In this document: positions 10,114 through 20,824 of the stretch, one piece after another | Position numbering within the stretch: position 1 is the stretch's first letter | Layout: each line of letters starts with the position of its first letter | Assembly (NCBI GenBank): GCA_032622095.1 | Contig: CP136063.1 | Span: 11,697,814 to 11,761,813 of the forward strand | From: Siphonodentalium dalli | Lineage: Eukaryota > Mollusca > Scaphopoda > Gadilida > Siphonodentaliidae | DNA length: 64,000 nt | Reading direction: 5' to 3' | The notes under the pieces: generated by a model | What the model was told of the DNA's origin: nothing | The model's input: only the letters and a program-made list of their open reading frames with translations | The model's database searches: none | Translations under genes and position numbers: made by a program

Positions 10114-10154
<41 letters not shown>
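10114..10154. repeat. TA microsatellite, right arm
   Basis: About 20 TA units preceded by GTGTGTG. It is longer than its left-arm mirror, one of the clearest length differences between arms. Confidence 0.9.
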
Positions 10155-10158
<4 letters not shown>

Positions 10159-10183
10159 GTACAGACCATTGCTAGAAAAGTTC

Positions 10184-10249
10184 ATGGACGAAACAAATGA
10201 CACATCTGACGAAAGTGATGACAATTCGGACGAAAGTGACAGTGAATAG
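10184..10249 (+). CDS. 21-codon acidic ORF (right arm)
   Basis: Mirror of 8413-8478. The frame begins MDETND and ends with TAG, followed by an AATAAA-like word a few bases on. The frame is also open upstream back to about 10079 through the TA run. Coding status is uncertain. Confidence 0.3.
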   Translation: MDETNDTSDESDDNSDESDSE

Positions 10250-10871
10250 TTAATATAATAAATTGTACTATGTACCACTTGTCATGTTATTTTTCTCTTT
10301 TTTCCCTCGCTCACTTGCTTTTTTCGGTGGCGCTCACCACCTTACCCCCATAGTTTTCCGATGAATGGAAACAAGCCATATTTGTGACTAAATCCTTAAC
10401 CGCCGCCGCCACCGCCGCCGCCGCCGCCTCCGCCGCCGGTGGCGCGGCGTTGACATGCGCATTACGGCCGCCGCCGAAAACGACCAGATTTTAATTGTAT
10501 TGTTTCAAGTTGCACAGACACAATCATGTGCATATGTTTACTGATTCAAACTAACTGTACATCAGAGGAAGCAATTGTCCATTCTGCCTTCAGCTGGATA
10601 TATAGGACGTACCCACTGAACCTCAACATAATTATTACGCAATTTGGAAAGAGAAGTAAGATATTTCGATAGATTCACGAGATGTCGATACAAATGCTTA
10701 TATATATACTCTCATTTTGAATTCACTCATAATTGCATTGACATTTGGATAGGTAGGTTGTATTGTAGCCAATGTGATAAATTTGTATCCAGTACAAACA
10801 ACACTAAGAGACGTTGTGAACGACAGCCTGAACTAGTTAACTAGTCCACCACGTTTCCCTTGTTTCTGTTC

Positions 10872-10881
10872 TATATAAATA
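10872..10881 (+). promoter_or_regulatory. TATA-like box, right finger/poly-Q gene
   Basis: TATATAAATA lies 45 bp upstream of the ATG at 10926. It is the best TATA match near any start in the palindrome. Confidence 0.5.
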
Positions 10882-10925
10882 TAGGTGCATAGAAGAACGC
10901 TCGATTTCACTGATTATATAGGAAA

Positions 10926-11321
10926 ATGAAGTATCAATGTGAAGAGTGCTTAAGTGTCTATGCTTGGCAAGATAGTTTGAAGTGTCATATCAAAGTTAAA
11001 CACACGCCTTCAGAACAACAACAACAACAACAACAACAGTATCATCAGCCACAACAACAACAACAACACCAACAACACCAACAACAACAACAACAACAAC
11101 ACCAACAACAACAACAGTATCATCAGCCACAACAACAACAACAACAACAACACCAACAACACCAACAACAACAACAACAACACCAACAACAACAACAGTA
11201 TCATCAGCCACAACAACACCAACAACAACAACAACACCAACAACAACAACAACATCACCACCAACAACAACAACAACAACAACAACAACACCAACAACAA
11301 CAACAACAGTATCATCACTGA
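10926..11321 (+). CDS. single C2H2 finger plus poly-glutamine protein (right arm)
   Basis: A 131-residue twin of the left-arm protein: an N-terminal C2H2 finger (YQCEEC then HIKVKH) and a Gln/His tail with QYHQPQQQ repeats. In this copy a Cys replaces Arg just before the first zinc-binding His (SLKCHIKVKH). The distribution of His among the Gln runs also differs. The finger's Cys and His ligands are retained in both copies. The tail ends at a TGA that lies inside the GC-rich motif ACTAAATCCTTAACCGCC. It has its own TATA-like box and no intron. A role in controlling its neighbours is possible but not shown. Confidence 0.7.
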   Translation: MKYQCEECLSVYAWQDSLKCHIKVKHTPSEQQQQQQQQYHQPQQQQQHQQHQQQQQQQHQQQQQYHQPQQQQQQQHQQHQQQQQQHQQQQQYHQPQQHQQQQQHQQQQQHHHQQQQQQQQQHQQQQQQYHH

Positions 11322-11417
11322 CTAAATCCTTAACCGCCGCCGCCAATTTCTTTGCATGCCATAGGATTATGTAGTTGCCGCCGCCGCCGGCGGCGCGGCG
11401 TTGACATGCGCATTACA

Positions 11418-11473
<56 letters not shown>

Positions 11474-12142
11474 GGGCGGCTGGTCGACTCGCATAGATAA
11501 GAGAATGCATTGGCACAGGATAAAAAAAATCCCGACTTCCGACTGGATTTGATATAGCGGGTCACATTTATGACTAAATCCTGAATTTTGTTTAATTTTT
11601 GAAGTTTTTTGAAATTTGTGAAATTTGTGAAATTTGTGAAGTTTTTGAAGTTTTTGAAGTTTTTCGAAATTTTTGAAATTTTGTAAGTTTTTGAAATTTT
11701 TGAACTTTTTGAACTTTTTGAACTTTTTGAACTTTTTGAACTTTTTGAACTTTTTGAACTTTTTGAACTTTTTGGAAGTTTTCAATGCGAGTGTCACTTT
11801 AACATTATCCCACAGTGTGCGCCATGTGTTACTTTAACATTCATCCATAGTGAGTGTCACTTTAATAATCATCCCCAGTGAGAGCCTAGTATCCCTTTAA
11901 TATTCAAGACTGAAGCTACCCCACCGAGATCATCACGTGATATACATGTAGATAATATACCATTCATATGGAGAAATCTGGATATAACCAGCGGGTCATG
12001 TCCGGACATGTCCAACCGATACAAATAGACCGACGCGTGGGCGGAGAATATAGGTCAAACTCCGACGGTAGTACTGCAGAGAATGTAGGTCGGATAGAGT
12101 TATCGTTCCTGAAATGACACCAAACAGGGTCGGTATCATCAA

Positions 12143-13064
12143 TTGATGCCAAAATATGTTCGAATTCTCACAGAAAAGAATATTTCATTCGCACTTTCTG
12201 GTCACTCAAGCAAAGCGGAAGGCGGCGACTTCGTGTTGGAAGCCAAAAATAAAAAAAATAAAAGCTTGGCTGCCACCAGGTGTCCCGACAAAGGAAACGT
12301 GCCTGGAGGTTTGTCGCGGCATGGATGACCTGGATAAGGTATGTTATATAAACTAAGTATTTTATATTGAAGAATATTTATTTATCATTTTCCTCGGATA
12401 GTTGGTCGTCGTCCGCGACGACCCCTTCCTCTGTTACCACCACCACCCGTGTTGCGTTGCAACCACCACGTCCTTTCCCGCCATCTCCCCCTGCTGCTAC
12501 CACGACGGTATCTTTAATCAAGTGCGGGCTCTCCTGTCTTCCTGCCTGTACTGCCTCATATTATTCCCGATCTCTTGGAAATGAGAGAACATAATAACAC
12601 ACTTTATTGTAATGATAAGCATCATTTTGCGGCCATTCTGGAAGCCATCTTCCAGTAAATCGTTATATATTATTGGGCTCTAAACTTATTGTTTTTGGAA
12701 TGAGTATATGGTTACATTAGATGCAATTCGATGAATAGTTATGGGTTTACAGCGTGCACCCCCCCCCATGCACACACACATACACACACACCAGTAAATG
12801 AAAAAAAATAGAACAAAATTGTTTAATGATTTTATACATATGCACCAGCAGTCTGCAATTGATTATTCATATGGAGTAGCATTTCCTAATAACACTTTAG
12901 GCAATGCAGTGCAAATGACAATGTAGTTTAAACTGTTTTTGAGTTGAACAATATTTTCTCCTCTCATACATTTTGCACATTATATTCTCAATGTATAAAG
13001 ACATGCTGTATTTACCTGTGAGCAGTGCAGAATAAGTCTATTTGTTCTGTTTGTGGATCAGTCA
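12143..13064. other. right flank of the palindrome; possible small exons
   Basis: A plus-strand frame at 12156-12330 (AWLPPGVPTKETCLEVCRGM) ends at a good donor-like AAG/GTATGT near 12338. On the minus strand, 12590-12385 has frames rich in Gly/Arg (GGGGNRGRGRRGRRPT). Neither shows a domain I recognise. The remainder (12600-13064) has C and CA runs and nothing coding. Confidence 0.3.
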
Positions 13065-13358
13065 TCATCCGACACATTCAGCGTGCACCCAATATTGACA
13101 CTCCCCTTCCGGTGTTCTGTGGTCACACCCAAGCCACCTCTCTTCTACAATGGTTTCTGTTGGCCACAAATCAGCGCATTCTCGGCATATTTTTGGTCCA
13201 GCAAGTGGACTCTCATTCCATTGGGTATGGACATCGATCATTGTGGTAATGTTACTTGGCGATGGAGGCTGCTCCATGCGCTGACTGATATATGTTAACT
13301 CCGAAATTGCAGGAACCCCCAACGGCGTCTCTTCTCTATGTATGGAGTTGTTCTTCAC
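13065..13358 (-). CDS. C-terminal exon with CxxC...C...WVHAEC zinc motif
   Basis: A 97-codon open frame ending in TGA. Its last 40 residues contain KICREC, then WLGCD, then CQYWVHAECVG, a Cys/His spacing of the RING/PHD-like zinc-binding kind. This kind is often seen at the C-terminus of animal pogo/Tigger-type transposases and related proteins (pattern C-x2-C ... W-x-x-C ... W-x-H-x-x-C). Upstream residues (LGVPAISELTYISQRMEQPP) are low in motifs. No DDE catalytic core is seen upstream on this strand, so this is either the last exon of a larger gene or a transposase remnant. The initiating Met need not be real. Confidence 0.4.
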   Translation of the reverse strand: MKNNSIHREETPLGVPAISELTYISQRMEQPPSPSNITTMIDVHTQWNESPLAGPKICRECADLWPTETIVEERWLGCDHRTPEGECQYWVHAECVG

Positions 13359-14393
13359 CTATTTGACAGAACATGACAAGTTGACAACACTTTATGACAT
13401 TATGAAATGTTATTCTTTGTTTCCATATTGAATGTAGATATGAGGATATACATGCATTCCTTTATAAGCGAAATAACTGAGTCGCATATATTGGATCCAC
13501 TCCACGGTTTAAGTGCTGCCATTTAAAGTTCTTGAATATCATTCCATATATGGAATGCTACTCTATAACTTTGAAGTGTGGCACTGGATGCGCGGAACGC
13601 GGCTGGATGGATCCAATATTTTAGCGACTCAGTGATCTCGTTTATTGAACAAACATATGCCTGGATAGTTTAGATGACAGCGTGTACAGATACCATTCTA
13701 AAGACATATTATCAAAACGAATATGTACAGGTATGTACATGTATATATATATTTGAATTGGAAACTTTCATTGATATGTGACAGTTAATCTATTTAAATA
13801 TTTCTCACAAGAAAATCACGACAAAAATATATAATAAAGAAATGTCGAAAGTACTGACCTGGACTCAATGCTGCCTGTCTATCTCCGGCGTAGCCCAGTG
13901 GTAACCCGCCAAACTTGGTGTTTTAATTTCAAGATAGGCTTCAATACCCGTTTGTGTGCAAATTTCATTCAGCTGAAAAGCAATTTCGACTTGAATATAC
14001 ATGTATTTATTATACTCCACTTGACAGATAAGACAAAACCTCGAAGAACAGACTGGGAAATGATGTGACGGACAACGCACAGGGTTGAGGAAAACTGATC
14101 TCGACAAAGAGATATCTCACTGGCGACAAATCCTCAGGAGTGAACATTATGTCACCGATTCACATGTATGTTGTTACAAGTCATATTTCTCTATATATAT
14201 CCCTAATATCATTTTATATGTTCTCCATGTTCATATTTGCGTTATCTTACACATGTGGGCATCAATAAAGTAGATTAACATTCCAAATTTCTTCCTAACA
14301 ACAGACAGGTGTGTCTTCATTTGATAATATGTCAGACATTTAATCAGGGTGGTAGTGTCAGTATATTGTTGTCAAAGATGTTTCATTTTGTAG
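13359..14393. other. no gene; weak tRNA-like SINE signal at 13886-13960
   Basis: At 13886 the sequence GGCGTAGCCCAGTGGTAACC resembles a tRNA A-box. About 50 bp later GGCTTCAATACCC could be a decayed B-box, as in tRNA-derived SINEs. No cloverleaf can be drawn with confidence. The rest, including ATTCCATATATGGAAT at 13541-13556, shows nothing coding. Confidence 0.25.
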
Positions 14394-15373
14394 ATAACAC
14401 GACCAGTTCATGCCATTGGGGTGACCGCATCTATACTTGATGGAGACGTTGCTATTATTCAACGATCGTGCGTCGAAGACAGAAACGTTTTCATAAAACA
14501 TGTATGCGACCAGTGTGATTTCAGAGGCGCCACAATACAGAAAATATTAGTGACGGAGGAAGACAGGGCGAGGGCTGAAAGTGTACATAGCAAAACAAAA
14601 GCCGAAATTAACTGTATCATTAAAGAAAAAATGGAGTTGTTGAAGTCAAGTGGCGCAGACGACCACCACCAACAGTACATAGTAACATGGACATCAGCCA
14701 AACGCGCCAAAAAGGAAGTCCTCGTAAAATTGTTGATGGATATAGAAGATTCATGTGATGAACTGAGGCGACGCTTTGCTAATGATCGTGACTCAAGTAA
14801 GACTGGTAAGTTTAAGTGCTATACTTTGCCACAAACACAGCATGCATGGATGACGTGTTACGGATATGTAGTTATACCTACATGATTGTATAAATTATGC
14901 TTAAATTGTATGCATCTTGCAATTTCATCCAATCATGACTTGGTAGCTCATATTATATTAAATGTCGGTCATTGACATGAATGTATATACTTACGTTTTT
15001 AAACAGAGTTTTCAAACGCTTGTTCAGGCACTGTGCCCGCCTCGAGCTATTGTCGATGTAATCTATTTTCCTGGGACCAGTGGCCTGTTGTTTCGCTTGG
15101 GATTCTTGTCCCTTAACATTGTTTCCTGGGTTTGTCTTCCTGGGCTTCTTGGAACTGTCAAACATCTGAAAATCATAGTTTCGCTTAGACTGAAATATAA
15201 GACAGGATGTTTATTGTTCATCTAGAAATTATTATTTTATGAGAATATTCTTTATTAATTTAGGGTACGACATTTGATTGCTCATGATAAATGTTATATT
15301 TTCAGAAATATCCGACAATGCAGATAATGATGCTGTAATAAAACCTGCACAGACTTCCGACACTGTGGTATAA
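14394..15373 (+). CDS. last two exons of an unrecognised spliced gene
   Basis: Exon A runs from 14394, after a TTTTGTAG acceptor, to 14805, before a GTAAG donor. Exon B runs from 15306, after ATTTTCAG, to the TAA at 15371-15373. The donor leaves one base, and exon B supplies AA, so the frame joins cleanly (phase 1). The product reads ITRPVHAIG at its start and NDAVIKPAQTSDTVV at its end. The central part is charged and helical (EEDRARAESVHSKTKAEINC, ELLKSSGADDHH, KRAKKEVLVKLLMDIED) with HVCDQCDF near the N-terminus. I do not recognise the family; a coiled-coil or transposon-derived adaptor is possible. Upstream exons were not found. Matching splice phase and lack of stops make this one of the few plausible host-type genes here. 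Confidence 0.5.
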
Positions 15374-15482
15374 TCTGGATCGTGCGCCGTTGATATATAG
15401 TTTATTGGATTTTTGGTCTGTATTTATATATATATATATATTCCATTAAAGGATCCGGTTCTGGTTATATATAGACGCACTG

Positions 15483-15486
<4 letters not shown>

Positions 15487-15565
<79 letters not shown>
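15487..15565. repeat. long TA microsatellite
   Basis: About 39 uninterrupted TA units. A shorter tract lies just upstream at 15423-15441. Confidence 0.97.
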
Positions 15566-15567
<2 letters not shown>

Positions 15568-15719
15568 CGCTTACTATAGAATGCGAACATTGAGTTTGAA
15601 AGCATAATATATATACTAGTAGCTGAATACAGCTAGGTTAGCTGAATACAGCTATTGTAGCTGTATTCTCACATTTGCCAGACCTGACAATCTGGACTCG
15701 TACAAGAAAGACACATACT

Positions 15720-16165
15720 GTACACAACATTGTATAATAACTTTATAATATTGATTTTATTTCGAAAATTGCATTGGGTCCGTTTATTTGTCTATTTTTA
15801 GAAACGACCATTCATAGTCTCGTACCTGGCTCAGATACTCCGCTCACTGTTCCGTCCAACTCCACGATGTAGCGGTTCCGCCGTCATTTTCATTACAGGA
15901 ATGTTACGCCCCGGCGTAGTGGAGGCTGAGCGCTAGGAACGAGTCCATACCATATAGCGACAGAGAACATTATGGTGTTCCCATGGCTACGTACCGAGCA
16001 TCAAATATCCCAGATTGATTGCTTGTATTGTTTTATTCCATAGTTAATAAGCGATAATGGGTATAATTAACGTTTATTTGTGACAAAATTACGCAATAAC
16101 ATTTCTGGTCTCAACTATCAGTACCGTAACTACTATTGTTCGTTAGTACAGCTTCACGATTTTGC
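15720..16165 (-). mobile_element. old, diverged member of the TTAA MITE family
   Basis: Aligns with the interior of the 520-bp MITE family described from 32932 (shared words TTGATTTTATTTCGAA, AAACGACCATTC, AAGCGATAATGGGTATAATT, TTATTTGTGACAAAATT, TTTCTGGTCTCAAC) but with many differences and without the terminal repeats. The 86-codon internal frame of young copies is broken here. The twin copy is at 47704-48150. Confidence 0.75.
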
Positions 16166-16862
16166 GGTATTTAGTCATATCGCGATATACCTTTTATACC
16201 GGTTTCGATAAAAATGATAGTCGATATATCGTGGGTGACGATATTCCAATTATTTAGTCTTTTGTTTTTAAATTTAAAATGGCCAAAAATGTATAAATCT
16301 TACTTGAAATGTCTTCCTATAAGCAAGGAGACAAAGATACAGATCAAGGAGACAAAGGAACAGCTGTTTTGGATCAAGTATTACCGGTGTTTCTTTGTTT
16401 TACTGCAAAGGGTTGTATCAGTAATTGAATAGTATCAACATCTTCGTTCACGCGCCTCATCAGAGTGTGTTGTCGGAAGTAACTAAACAATTCCATTGCG
16501 TGTACATCAAAGCCATAATCCAATGTCCTCACAGCAAATTCATTCGTGATACAGCTCATTGAAGTTTGTTTTTTACAAAGGCTAACGTGTGTACACATGG
16601 TGTCGACACATCATGCCATTGCTGGTTTACTTACACCCTGGCCAGTGTGATAACGTAATACGCCGATGGCGATATAATCGCAATGATGTATATATGGTAG
16701 GCTAAGTAAGGCATTCAATAGTCTCAGCAAGAACTTAAAGTCCACCCAAAATAGTGGCCCTTATAATCGTGCATGTTTGAAACCAGAAAAAGTAAATATG
16801 CTGCCATTCTTGGCGGCAAACATGAAGACTTTCTCCTAATTGTTATGTGTAATAGATATATA

Positions 16863-17004
16863 GAATACACCCATAGTAGCCGAGAATAACAGATTTTCAC
16901 CACGAGTGGTATTGTGGTTTTAACCACGAGCCTTTGGCGAGTGGTTAAAACCACAATTCCACGAGTGGTGAAAATTTTGTATTCTCGGCTACTATGGGTG
17001 TATT
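16863..17004. repeat. 142-bp hairpin
   Basis: Nearly perfect inverted repeat: GAATACACCCATAGTAGCCG on the left pairs with CGGCTACTATGGGTGTATT on the right, with internal CCACGAGTGGT and GTGGTTTTAACCACGAG also pairing around the loop CCTTTGGC. It is absent from duplication copy 2, so it arrived with the insertion at about 16857-17762. Confidence 0.85.
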
Positions 17005-17007
17005 TTG

Positions 17008-17761
17008 TTTATACCATAATTATTATTCTTCGGTCGCTTCGTAAATGTATTGCTACTATGTTGGTGACTGTTAACATGTATGTGCACCGAGTGACCCAAC
17101 TATGTTAAGCTATCATGAATGTGGGTCACGCGTAGTAATACATATTTCTAGGAAATTCGGTGATTCGCCACTTTCTTGGGCATCAGTCAGCTGATGTGAA
17201 CACACATTCAGATTTCCCACATTGCAGATACCATTAACAATCTATACGTTGGTGTCAAAATGTAGAGCCGTCGTTCGCTTCACACACGGAAAGGCAGACG
17301 AACACGTGTTTGTTTACATTTCCAACAGCTATCGCCGACATGTATAAAACGTGTACTTTGTCGGTGCATGCACCTATCATAAAACATCATTAAACTAACT
17401 TTAATGTGTCATTTTTTGACAAGTAAACCCAGTAAATGGAATTGGATAGTATATATCTCTGTGTTTAGACCACTTATCGCATTTCAGTGTGTTTTGAGTC
17501 GGAAAAATTGTGTATTTACTTCGCGAAGCGGGCGTGACGAAAAATTGGGCTAAATTTCGACAGCGAGGTCACCAGAGGTCAAATGACGGGTCGTTCTACT
17601 ATGTGTATAAACTTTTAACACATAAAGTGCCGTTGAAACATTTACACAACAGTAGAAATTTATACCAATAGTAGGAATCGTTATACCGACAGTAGGGTGT
17701 AAAGATGAAATTTACAAAACATGTGTTTTACACACAGTAGCATAGCCAATTATGGTATAAA
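17008..17761. mobile_element. 754-bp element with 14-bp inverted ends
   Basis: TTTATACCATAATT at 17008-17021 is complemented by AATTATGGTATAAA at 17748-17761. The interior has no open frame with a recognisable domain. It adjoins the hairpin at 16863, and together the two make up the sequence missing from copy 2. The hairpin may be one end of the same foldback-like element. Confidence 0.5.
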
Positions 17762-18478
17762 TTCTCCTAATTGTTATGTGTAATAACTATTGTTGTTCAA
17801 TATTTTATTTTTGTTTGTTGTGTTCATAAAGACGAAATTTAAATAATATTAGTATGCCATTTTTTTGTAATCGTAAGCGACGCCCTGGCAATTTATGAAT
17901 TTATGAACGTAAGTGACACACCCAATAGTTTTCCAATTTCCATGTTGACGCTGACTCTATGACGCTCGTTGTTCTGCTTTGTTTGCCTTCATGACTGTTA
18001 ACAGTAAAGCGACGTAGCCCCATACAGCCAGTGTCTAGTAAAATTTTGTGTTGGATGCGAATGAGTTCGTCATAAATGCGAAATAATTCAGAAGATTTTG
18101 ACAAATAAAAATGTCCCACGGTATTTAGTCATATCGCGATATACTTTTCAATACCGTAGCCGGTATAACTTGAGTCAATGTCGCGAAGCTCTACATGTAA
18201 GTCATTCATCAGTTTGGCCATGTCCTTCGATTGGTAATCGCCGGCCATGAACCGTACAGCTCTTCTCTGTATTCGCCCCAGGGCGTTGATGTTCTGCTGT
18301 ATCTGTATGTAGTTTGGTGTAGTCGCCTTGATTTGGCTGTAGGTTCACCATTGGACGACTTAAGCTGTTAATGTTGCTATTGATGTTGAATCACATGCGC
18401 TGTCCGTATCTTTCAGGTGGTTCCATTCGATGATTGTTTTCACAAAGTATGAGTTCTTATATTGAGCCGTATTTGTCA

Positions 18479-19519
18479 TTATTGTTTCGTAAGAAAGTGA
18501 GTTGGTACACTCATGCGACTCAATAATGTTTGTTGTTTCAAATCCTGGGATTTAGCAGTTATTTTATGTGTGTCCTTGCTCCTTAATAATGGTGTTAATA
18601 AGTCATGTGTAGGCATAGCCGGAACCGACCCCTCTACTATCTTTCTAAACAGTATCATCCTTTTCACTTCTCTTCTTATTTGCATTGGTGTTAATCCTTC
18701 TATTTCCATCATTTCTGTGACTGCACCTTTTTCTGTTTTTGTAATTGCTGGTGATGAATCTTGTAGCTTTTTTCTGTATTCTTTCGATGTTGTCAATGTC
18801 CTTCTGCAAGCATGGATCCCATATTGCTAGTGATGAATCTTGTAGCTTTTTTCTGTACTCTTTCGATGTTGTCAATGTCCTTCTGCAAGCATGGATCCCC
18901 GTATTCGATTGTATATCTTACCATGGACTCGTAAGCCAGCTTCTTGTCTTTTTATCGGCTTTGCTGATGTTTCTTTTAAGGAATCTCAAGGTGCTGTCAT
19001 GTGTTGGCTCTTTTGACAATTTTATTTATATGGGATGACCAGGTTAGGTTGTTGGTAAAAGTCAGTCCTAGATATGGTGTTTCTTCTACTGACTGAAGGA
19101 TGTAATTGACTAGCTGGTACATGTGGGTTGATTTGCCGCTGGTGGGGATCCCATACAACGCCTGCGTATTCCAACGACGATCTTACACGTGTCTCACACG
19201 CTACGCATTTACTCTTGGGTGGTGCCTTCCTAAGGTTTCCTCTGAGGAATCCGAGCGTGCTTTAAGCCTTCATCATGATCTTGTCTATGTGTGGCGACCA
19301 TTTCATATTGTTTGCGAGCGTGGCTCCCAGATATGGTGTTTGAGTGACACTTTGTAGGATCTGATTTATGAGCTGGTACATGTAGGTCAGTCGTGGTTTA
19401 ATTGACATGATGTAACATTTGCTGGCATTGAATTTCATACCCCAAGTTGTAGCCCAATCTTCTAACGCCATCAAGTCCTTCTGTGGAATAAAATAATACA
19501 AACAATCCATCTGGGACAC
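18479..19519 (-). pseudogene. non-LTR retrotransposon reverse transcriptase C-terminus (copy 1)
   Basis: Reading the minus strand from 19519: LEDWATTWGMKFNASKC, then the thumb-region words TPYLGATLANNMKWSPHIDK. Further on come QKDIDNIERIQKKATRF, EGLTPMQIRREVKR and MILFRKIVEGSVPA. This order is the C-terminal part of Jockey/CR1-type reverse transcriptases. The catalytic palm motif is not present, so this is a 5'-truncated copy. Frames are broken. A 69-bp tandem duplication (18759-18828 and 18829-18898) repeats the DPCLQKDIDNIE segment here but not in copy 2. As in copy 2, two thumb regions from related elements are joined head to tail around 19130-19160. Confidence 0.8.
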
Positions 19520-20259
19520 TTCTCACTCTAGTTCGAGTGGTCTTAAATTCATAACTGAAGTCAAGGGTTGCAATTAAAACACATTATTTGTATAACCATT
19601 AATGCACATCTATTCTGAATGGAATACATTCAAAAATTCCTACGTTTGGTAACTTGGCAACCTTGTGCATCCATTTGTTGTGAGTACAGGTCATTTGGCA
19701 TGTGTTATTTAGACGCAATAACGAGTCTTCACCAATGTAACATCGATTCGAAAATATCCGAATCAGCAGACTGATTTGTGGTCGATCTCGATTCGGATGC
19801 CCGGTATCGACAAGGAATCAAATCACAGAATATTTGCAGTTCCCTAATATAGACGAGTCACAATTATATGGACGATGAAGTATGTCACCAAACGTCGAGT
19901 CACGCTGATGATGGGATTATTTGTCGCACCTACGTTGTTACGGACGATTGTCCATCAGTGGGTCACAATGTGTGGTCGGGTCGCTCCACTGAATAACTGA
20001 TTCTATAACTCAGCAATCCACGTGCCATCGAGTAATATTTTAACCACTCTCTGTCTGTCGTTCATTTCCCAGATATCCTTGTAGTTGCTCAAGTGACACC
20101 TACATGTATATACAAGAACAATTATATTTTGAGCAAGGACAACTACAGGCATACTATTTATTATCTATATAAAAATTATTTGAGAAAGCAACAAATTCGC
20201 AGCTACAAATGCTTTGTGACTCTATTTTAACCCCGCTCCCTCAGCTTTTCGTGGATGCA
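19520..20259. other. no gene recognised
   Basis: Duplicated at 50520-51259. Contains the direct word pair TTGTAGTTGCTCAAG (20080) and its complement CTTGGACAAC-like TGAGCAAGGACAACTA (20131), a loose 50-bp hairpin. Nothing coding. Confidence 0.4.
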
Positions 20260-20464
20260 GCGACGCAATGAAACGTTCCATTGAATACTGGCGCAGGGCA
20301 CTTGACAAGCACGAAAGTGTTGCCGCTGTGACGATGGAAGGTTTTTGATTGTCTACCTCATAATCTTATGTTAGAGAAGCTACGTACATATACTCTTGCG
20401 AATCTTGTGAACAGTCGGTGTCTTATATGGGGAGTTGTCTTTCTGATCCCAGTCTATGCGTTAA

Positions 20465-20824
20465 CCCTTTACCCAACAGAAGGACCCTGTGCCAATGCAT
20501 TCTCTTATATATGCGAGTCGACCATAGGTCGCCTCGCATATATAAGATAATGCATTGGCTTAACACATTACAAATTATAAAATTGTTAAAGAATATAAGA
20601 AAAAATGTTAAAAAGTGTTAAAAAAAGATTTTTTTTAGGCCAATGCATTATCTTATATATGCGAGGCGACCTATGGCACAGGGCATAACTAACTATCACA
20701 ATGTGGTCAAGGAGCCGGTTCCAATTATATCCATATGTGTATGGTTTTATTGAGACAGACCCAAGATAATTTAGGCTGTTGAAGCTTCATTCGGGCGTTT
20801 CTGGGCGTTCTGTTGGGTAAAGGG
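20465..20824. mobile_element. piggyBac-like MITE with CCCTTTACCC ends
   Basis: The left end, TTAA followed by CCCTTTACCCAACAGAA, and the right end TTCTGTTGGGTAAAGGG are 17-bp perfect inverted repeats. TTAA is present on the left (20461-20464), but the right flank is TCCA, so the second target copy or flank has been lost. The corresponding place in copy 2 (about 51470) lacks the element. TTAA plus CCCTTT ends suggest the piggyBac group. It contains another small element at 20485-20683. Confidence 0.75.
20485..20683. mobile_element. 199-bp nested foldback MITE with CCCTGTGCCA ends
   Basis: Begins CCCTGTGCCAATGCATTCTC and ends with CCTATGGCACAGGG. The left 75 bp form a hairpin (TTATATATGCGAGTCGACC against GGTCGCCTCGCATATATAA), and the right end repeats the same module. 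A 39-bp piece of its left end also sits in each arm of the large palindrome (7167-7205). No target duplication was seen. Confidence 0.65.

Larger units (their letters stand above)
6544..12142. repeat. 5.6-kb inverted repeat (two 2.8-kb arms)
   Basis: The left arm (6544-9310, 2,767 bp) and right arm (9344-12142, 2,799 bp) are near-perfect reverse complements around a 33-bp GC-rich centre (9311-9343). All genes inside are therefore duplicated in divergent orientation. The arms differ by substitutions (Arg/Cys in two proteins) and by lengths of TA, GGC, TTCAAAAAG and CAA runs. Homology stops abruptly at 6544 and 12142. No clear target duplication was found. Explanations include a foldback element, an integrated viral inverted terminal repeat, or a palindromic sequencing or amplification chimera. 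Confidence 0.95.
16166..18478. other. duplicated non-coding block with a 25-bp direct repeat
   Basis: CGGTATTTAGTCATATCGCG recurs at about 16165 and 18119, about 1.95 kb apart (and again in the other duplication copy), and may mark the ends of an old element. Minus-strand frames at 16374-16598 and 17901-18119 have no motif I recognise. The second is present almost unchanged in copy 2 (48981-49199), which reflects recent duplication rather than proof of coding. Confidence 0.4.

Noticed and set aside
6544-12142. Telomere or hairpin end of a linear chromosome
   Set aside because: Host-like sequence continues on both sides, and no telomeric repeat such as TTAGGG arrays is present.
13886-13960. 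Functional tRNA gene
   Set aside because: Only an A-box-like word and a poor B-box are seen; no acceptor or anticodon stem could be drawn.
15423-15565. Ile-Tyr-rich frame through the TA microsatellite
   Set aside because: Any frame through a TA run is open; there is no flanking coding evidence.
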